From Myxococcota bacterium (lineage in GTDB: Bacteria; Myxococcota_A; UBA9160; UBA6930): DNA of 32,370 bases. Made by a program: the position numbers and the translations under genes. How positions within the stretch are numbered: the stretch's first letter is position 1; every line of letters starts with the position of its first letter. The stretch spans positions 1 to 32,370 of the forward strand of contig JANQFK010000044.1 in assembly GCA_028277885.1 (NCBI GenBank), in the 5' to 3' direction. A model generated the notes under the pieces. It was not told the origin of the DNA, did not search any database, and was given only the letters and a program-made list of their open reading frames with translations. Positions 28,895-32,370 of this stretch are shown here, piece by piece.

Positions 28895-29484
28895 GCGCGA
28901 AGCCGCGGGCGACGCGGTGGGGGAGCCGGGCGAGCCCCTTCCCGGCCGCGCTCGCGGCCGTCGCCCTCGCGCTCGGCGCGCCGGCCCCCGCTGCGGCGGA
29001 GGAGAGCAAGGAGGACACCGCCCTTCGCACCCGCATCGAGTCCCGGCTGTCCGCCCTCCCGGAGCGCGAGGGGGCGGAGATCGAGGTCCAGGTGAAGGAC
29101 GGCCAGGTGCTCCTGCGCGGACGCGTCCGCCTCCTCGAGCAGTCCCTGCGGGCGGAGCAGACCACCTGGACCACACCCGGCGTGCGGGACGTCGAGAACG
29201 AGCTCCGCGTGATGCGGCTGCTCGAGGCCCTCGACGAGGCCCTGGAGCGCGAGGTGAGGCGCGTGGTGCAGGAGGACGCCCGCTTCGAGCTCGCGGCGCT
29301 CGACGTGACCGTGCGGGGCGGGCTCGTCTCGATCCGCGGCGTGTTCCGGGACCCGGGCGACGTGCTCGCCCTCAAGCACCGGATCGCCTCGATCCCGGGC
29401 GTGCTCGAGGTGGAGATCGACGCCCTGCCCGTGGCACGGCTCGACCGCTCGGGACGAGGGCTCGCGGTGCCTTCGGGCGGCTGA
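28891..29484 (+). CDS. Exported protein with two BON domains (OsmY-like)
   Basis: A 197-residue protein beginning with a signal peptide (basic start, hydrophobic FPAALAAVALALGAPAPAAA, predicted cut near residue 37). Two BON domains follow. The first, about 42-110, is ALRTRIESRLSALPEREGAEIEVQVKDGQVLLRGRVRLLEQSLRAEQTTWTTPGVRDVENELRV. The second, about 113-182, contains LDVTVRGGLVSIRGVFRDPGDVLALKHRIASIPGVLEVEIDALPV. BON proteins such as OsmY bind envelope lipids and are induced by osmotic stress. The GTG overlaps the DUF533 stop by four bases (GTGA). Together with the NhaR-type regulator this points to osmotic or sodium stress. Confidence 0.9.
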   Translation: MSAKPRATRWGSRASPFPAALAAVALALGAPAPAAAEESKEDTALRTRIESRLSALPEREGAEIEVQVKDGQVLLRGRVRLLEQSLRAEQTTWTTPGVRDVENELRVMRLLEALDEALEREVRRVVQEDARFELAALDVTVRGGLVSIRGVFRDPGDVLALKHRIASIPGVLEVEIDALPVARLDRSGRGLAVPSGG

Positions 29485-29562
29485 GCCTCCTTCCCGGCCG
29501 GGGCTGGAGGCCGGGCGGCGCGCCGGCTACGACTTCGGGCCCCTGCTGCACGGGAGCCCGCC

Positions 29563-30264
29563 ATGGGTCGCGTGAAGGTCGATCGCCAGCCGCCCCTGCG
29601 TCTCGTCCGGCTCGACGCGGGGCCGCGGAACGTGCTCGGCCGCGAGGCGGTCGAGGCGCTGGCCGGGGCGCTGGCGCCGGACCCCGAGGCGCCGGTCGTG
29701 GTGCTGAGCGGCCGCCCGGACGGCTTCTGTGCGGGCCTCGACAACGCGGTGCTGGCCGCGGCGGCCGCGGAGCGCGAGGGCCTCCTCGCCGCGATGGGCC
29801 AGCTCCTCGCCGACGCCCTCGCCGGGCCGACCCGGATCGTCGCCGCCTGCGAGGGACACGCCGTGGCGGCCGGCGCGATGCTGCTCCTCGTCGCGGACGT
29901 CCGCATCGGGGTGCCGGGCTCCTACAAGGTCGGCTTCACCGAGCCCGGGCTCGGCATGCCGCTGCCGGAGCTCCCCGCGCTGCTGGCGCGCCAGCGCCTG
30001 GACCGGCGCCGGCTCCACGAGCTCGCGGTGCTGGGCCGGGTGGTCGGGCCCGAGGAGGCCGCGGCGGCGGGCTTCCTGGACGCGGTCGTGGCACCCGAGG
30101 TGCTCCACGAGACGGCGCGGGGGCGCGCCACCGCGATCGCGAAGCTCGGCGACGTCGCCTACCGCGGCTCGCTTCGCGCGGCCTGGGGCCGCAGCCTCGA
30201 GCGGGTCCGGGAGCTCGCCGAGGAGCAGGCGCGGCGCGCCGAGACGGCCCGGCAGGGTCGCTGA
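29563..30264 (+). CDS. Short crotonase family protein
   Basis: A 233-residue crotonase, shorter than the usual 255-270. It has FCAGLDNAVLAAA (55-67) and GHAVAAGAMLLLVADVRIGVPGSYKVGFTEPGLGMPLPELPALLAR. The first hydratase glutamate position is a non-acidic Met106. Glu127 in FTEPGLGMP keeps the second acid. This resembles the EchA3-like group rather than true hydratases. The ATG follows GGGAG. It is a single gene downstream of the BON gene and converges on the alpha/beta hydrolase with 11 bases between stops. The substrate is unknown. Confidence 0.88.
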   Translation: MGRVKVDRQPPLRLVRLDAGPRNVLGREAVEALAGALAPDPEAPVVVLSGRPDGFCAGLDNAVLAAAAAEREGLLAAMGQLLADALAGPTRIVAACEGHAVAAGAMLLLVADVRIGVPGSYKVGFTEPGLGMPLPELPALLARQRLDRRRLHELAVLGRVVGPEEAAAAGFLDAVVAPEVLHETARGRATAIAKLGDVAYRGSLRAAWGRSLERVRELAEEQARRAETARQGR

Positions 30265-30275
30265 GCCCGCCGCCG

Positions 30276-31199
30276 TCAGGCCCCGGCCTGCCGGGCCTCG
30301 GCGAGGACCAGCTCGGCGATGCGCTCGGGGATCTCCATGGGCAGGAAGTGGGTGCGGTCCGGGAAGTGGATCTCGCGGCCGTGGCGCAGCTCGTGCACCA
30401 GCCCCGGCCAGGTCGGCGACGACGAGAAGTCCATCACGCCGCGGTCCTTCGGAGGCCGCCTCGCGCGCAGCACCAGCACCGGGATCTCGAGCGCCCGCAG
30501 GCTCTCGAACACGCCGGAGTTCGTGCGGCTCGTCGTGTAGATGCTCGCCTCGATCTCCGGCGGGCAGGCCAGCTCGAAGCCGTTGCCGTCGGGCGCCGGG
30601 AGCAGGCCGTGGCGGCTGTAGGCCCGCAGCGCGTCGGGGTGGAAGACGCGGTAGGGGACGCGGTCCCGGAAGCGCACGATCATGGCCTCGGGGGACGCGA
30701 AGCGACGCCGGCGCTTCGCCGTGGGGTGCGGCTCTCCGCCCGGGGTCGAGATCCGCCAGCCTCCCTCGCCGTACTGGTCGGGCGACGCGATCACCGGGTC
30801 GACGAGCACCAGCCCGCGGAAGCGCGCGGGCTCCCGGGCCGCGGCGTCCACCAGGGCGTGGCCGCCCATGGAGTGGCCCACGCCCAGCACCTCGCGCAGC
30901 TCGAGCGCCCGCGCGAGCGCGGCCAGGTCCGCGCCGAAGACGTCCCAGTGGGTGATCTCCCGGCGCTCGCTGCGCCCGTGGCTGCGCAGGTCCACGGCGA
31001 TCACGTGGTGCCCGCCGAGGTGGCGGACCACCGGGTCCCAGCAGCGGGCGTGGAAGCCCGTGGCGTGCACCAGGAGCAGGGTGGGCCCTCGCCCGCGCCG
31101 CGCGCGGCCCCACTCGAAGCAGGCGAGCTCGACCTCGCCGGCGCGCACGCGCCCCGCGACGGGCTCCGCGGTCCCCGGCTCCTCCCCCGACGCGTCCAT
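30276..31199 (-). CDS. Alpha/beta hydrolase
   Basis: A 307-residue alpha/beta-hydrolase. The oxyanion segment is LLLVHATGFHARCWDPVVRHL (HATGFH at 45-50), followed by VIAVDLRSHGRSE. The nucleophile is Ser110 in VGHSMGGHALV, and the catalytic base is probably H284 in DRTHFLPMEIPERI. A cap inserts between VLVDPVIASP and LEIPVLVLRA. It has no signal peptide, so it is cytoplasmic. It starts 15 bases after the DUF3237 gene stop, on the same strand. The substrate is unknown; ester or lactone hydrolysis would complement the window's Baeyer-Villiger enzyme, but the two are 16 kb apart. Confidence 0.92.
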   Translation of the reverse strand: MDASGEEPGTAEPVAGRVRAGEVELACFEWGRARRGRGPTLLLVHATGFHARCWDPVVRHLGGHHVIAVDLRSHGRSERREITHWDVFGADLAALARALELREVLGVGHSMGGHALVDAAAREPARFRGLVLVDPVIASPDQYGEGGWRISTPGGEPHPTAKRRRRFASPEAMIVRFRDRVPYRVFHPDALRAYSRHGLLPAPDGNGFELACPPEIEASIYTTSRTNSGVFESLRALEIPVLVLRARRPPKDRGVMDFSSSPTWPGLVHELRHGREIHFPDRTHFLPMEIPERIAELVLAEARQAGA

Positions 31200-31213
31200 C
31201 GGCTCGCTGGCGA

Positions 31214-31278
31214 CCTAGCTGAGCGAGCCCTCCGGGCTCGCTTTGCGGGGGAGGCCGACCCCTCCTGGGTCGGCCTCC
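31214..31278 (-). repeat. Double-hairpin repeat element, copy B, inside the 3' end of a gene
   Basis: Read on the minus strand, it is GGAGGCCGACCC-AGGAG-GGGTCGGCCTCC, an 8-base spacer, then GCGAGCCC-GGA-GGGCTCGC and the tail TCAGCTAGG. Both stems are perfect. Over a 45-base core, 40 bases match copy A at 20632. The element encodes the last 20 or so residues of the DUF3237 protein and its stop codon, so it probably inserted into the end of that gene. Confidence 0.75.
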
Positions 31279-31736
31279 TGGTCGTGCTCGACCGCGAACA
31301 CGCGGTACTCCACCGCCCCGGGCACCACCCTGCCCTCGCCCAGCGCGACGACGGAGTTGAGCCAGGCGTAGCGGGGATCGCCGGTCTCGAAGCGCGGCTG
31401 GCTCAGGAAGGTCGTGTCGCCGAACTGCGTCTCCCCGCCGGAGCCGATCGCCTCCACGAACCGCTCGTCGAAGACGAGCACCCCCAGGTACTGGACGTAG
31501 ACGTGGGCGGCGTCGTCGGTCTCGAGGGTCAGGCGCACGTCGAGGCGTCCCACACCGTCACTCCCCACCAGCAGCCAGTCCGCCCCGCTGGGCAGCACGC
31601 GGCCGCGCAGGCGCGGCCCCTCGAACGTGCCGCCGGTCACGTCGTGGACCTGGCGCGCGCCGGAAGGCCCGGCGCCGACGTCGATCGGGCGCCGCAGCTC
31701 GGCGCGGTAGGTCATCAGGTACTCGAGCTTCGGCAT
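31215..31736 (-). CDS. DUF3237 family protein with a repeat-derived C-terminal tail
   Basis: A 173-residue protein of the DUF3237 beta-barrel family. Typical segments are YRAELRRPIDVGAGPSGARQVHDVTGGTFEGPRLRGRVLPSGADWLLVGSDGVGRLDVRLTLETDDAAHVYVQYLG and FETGDPRYAWLNSVVALGEGRVVPGAVEYRVFAV. The function of the family is unknown. GGAGG precedes the ATG, with TAGCAT further upstream. The family would normally end at about the EYRVFAV strand. Here about 25 further residues follow, most of them encoded by the double-hairpin repeat at 31214-31278. The alpha/beta hydrolase gene follows 15 bases later. Confidence 0.85.
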   Translation of the reverse strand: MPKLEYLMTYRAELRRPIDVGAGPSGARQVHDVTGGTFEGPRLRGRVLPSGADWLLVGSDGVGRLDVRLTLETDDAAHVYVQYLGVLVFDERFVEAIGSGGETQFGDTTFLSQPRFETGDPRYAWLNSVVALGEGRVVPGAVEYRVFAVEHDQEADPGGVGLPRKASPEGSLS

Positions 31737-31766
31737 CGCGGCCTCCCGCCCGCTGCAGGTTGGCCC

Positions 31767-31794
31767 ATGCTACGCGAGCGGCGCGCCGTGTCGA
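31767..31794 (-). promoter_or_regulatory. Promoter of the DUF3237 gene (TCGACA and TAGCAT)
   Basis: On the minus strand TCGACA (31789-31794) and TAGCAT (31767-31772) are separated by 16 bases, giving the best -35/-10 pair in the window. The predicted transcript starts about 24 bases before the ATG at 31736. The GTAGCAT heptamer is shared with three other promoters. Confidence 0.5.
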
Positions 31795-31810
31795 CCCGCG
31801 TCCGGGATCC

Positions 31811-31827
31811 GGGCTCGCTCAGCTAGG
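31811..31827 (+). repeat. 17-bp fragment of the double-hairpin repeat
   Basis: GGGCTCGCTCAGCTAGG is identical to the tail of copy B (reverse complement of 31214-31230). The two form a 17-bp perfect inverted repeat flanking the DUF3237 gene. This copy also covers a stop codon, that of the truncated GST-like gene, whose TAG occupies 31823-31825 on the minus strand. Confidence 0.7.
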
Positions 31828-32370
31828 GGGCGACGGAGCGGAGCCTCCCGCCCTCCTTGTGGATGCGACAGCCCGCGAGCAGCGCGTCGAGCTCGCGGAG
31901 CTCGGGGCCGCGAGGGAAGCCCGCGAGGAGCTCGTCGACGGCCCGCCCGCCGGCGGGGCTCGCCGTGCACGCCGCCAGCACCCGCGACAGGCGGCCCAGC
32001 ATCCAGACCTGGTAGGGCATCACCATGCGCCGCGACTTCACGCCGCCGATCGCGAACTCGTGGGTGAGCGCGCCCTCGCCGGTCTGGTGCTCCCAGAAGC
32101 CCGGGGTGGCCATGAAGCTGCCGCCGGGCAGCAGGTCGCCCGGCGCGTGGGCGTCGCTCGCGATGAAGTCCGTGAGCACGCGCGCGCTGCTCGCCAGGAC
32201 GGGCCACATCTCCTCGAAGAAGACCCCGAGGAGCGGCAGCAGGGTCTCGGGAAGGGCGTCGTCGGGCAGCCACTCGCCGCCGTCGCTGGTCGCGGGACGC
32301 CCGACGAGCGCGCCGTCGGGACCCAGGGAGTAGAGCCGCTGCCCCCAGGTGCGCGCGTTCAGCGCCCCCT
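31823..32370 (-). CDS. GST-like protein, C-terminal part, cut by the window edge
   Basis: The minus-strand frame is open to the end of the window, so the N-terminus is missing; about 180 residues are visible. The visible part is helical: EWLPDDALPETLLPLLGVFFEEMWPVLASSARVLTDF, FWEHQTGEGALTHEFAIGGVKSRRMVMPYQVWMLGRLSRVL and the end CRIHKEGGRLRSVAP. The segment KSRRMVMPYQVWMLGRL and the overall pattern resemble the C-terminal helical domain of glutathione S-transferase-like proteins from deltaproteobacteria. The thioredoxin-fold half that would prove it is outside the window. Its stop lies in a fragment of the double-hairpin repeat. Confidence 0.45.
   Translation of the reverse strand, partial: GALNARTWGQRLYSLGPDGALVGRPATSDGGEWLPDDALPETLLPLLGVFFEEMWPVLASSARVLTDFIASDAHAPGDLLPGGSFMATPGFWEHQTGEGALTHEFAIGGVKSRRMVMPYQVWMLGRLSRVLAACTASPAGGRAVDELLAGFPRGPELRELDALLAGCRIHKEGGRLRSVAP

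Noticed and set aside
1..32370. tRNA, rRNA, CRISPR, insertion sequence, phage or toxin-antitoxin genes
   Set aside because: Nothing with the required structure, repeats or protein motifs was found by reading. A covariance-model scan could still reveal a small RNA that I cannot see.

Overview
The window is about 32 kb of very GC-rich chromosomal DNA, densely packed with genes. It holds 30 supported protein genes, two of them cut by the window edges. I saw no tRNA, rRNA, CRISPR array, insertion sequence or phage gene. Several features point to a high-GC, heterotrophic, lipid- and xenobiotic-degrading bacterium of the deltaproteobacterial or myxobacterial type, with an actinobacterial flavour to its enzymes: four crotonases, a FadD-type ligase, a Baeyer-Villiger monooxygenase, a P450, an F420-type luciferase-like oxidoreductase, strong GGAGG ribosome sites, frequent GTG starts and ATGA/GTGA overlaps. 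The lineage is inferred from style, not from a marker gene.

Layout. Positions 1-1.1 kb hold the 3' part of pyruvate kinase. From 1.1 to 5.6 kb a leftward operon (hydroxyisobutyrate-dehydrogenase-like enzyme, TetR regulator, carboxymuconolactone-decarboxylase-like protein) diverges from a rightward pair (an unrecognised protein with two tandem copies of one domain, then a cytochrome P450). An AT-rich 29-bp imperfect palindrome lies between them. From 5.6 to 8.8 kb are an F420-type oxidoreductase and a large unrecognised single-pass membrane protein. From 8.9 to 11.1 kb are an amidohydrolase behind a perfect 19-bp palindrome and an enoyl-CoA hydratase. From 11.1 to 16.1 kb a leftward operon (Baeyer-Villiger monooxygenase, crotonase, zinc alcohol dehydrogenase) diverges from a thiolase-like protein whose nucleophile appears to be missing. 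From 16.1 to 20.6 kb are a methyltransferase, a CXXCH lipoprotein, and a beta-carbonic anhydrase plus SulP transporter pair divergent from an NhaR-type LysR regulator. From 20.7 to 23.8 kb a second LysR regulator diverges from pirin, glutathionyl-hydroquinone-reductase and SnoaL-like genes, resembling the E. coli yhaJ/yhaK/yqjG neighbourhood. From 23.8 to 26.4 kb are a crotonase with an unusual 5' leader hairpin and an acyl-CoA synthetase. From 26.4 to 29.5 kb is a probable stress module: two small proteins resembling ribosome hibernation factors flank a second NhaR-type regulator, and the second one is translationally coupled to a DUF533/TerB-like membrane protein and a two-BON-domain exported protein. 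From 29.5 kb to the end are a crotonase, an alpha/beta hydrolase, a DUF3237 protein and a truncated GST-like protein.

The most unusual signals are three. (1) The NhaR, two HPF-like, DUF533 and BON module has a perfect T-N11-A palindrome in front of the regulator. (2) A roughly 50-bp double-hairpin repeat occurs in two inverted copies (about 20632-20687 and 31214-31278, 40 of 45 core bases identical), with a third fragment at 31811-31827, all at the 3' ends of genes. (3) The tandem-domain protein is paired with a P450 and a divergent TetR regulator.
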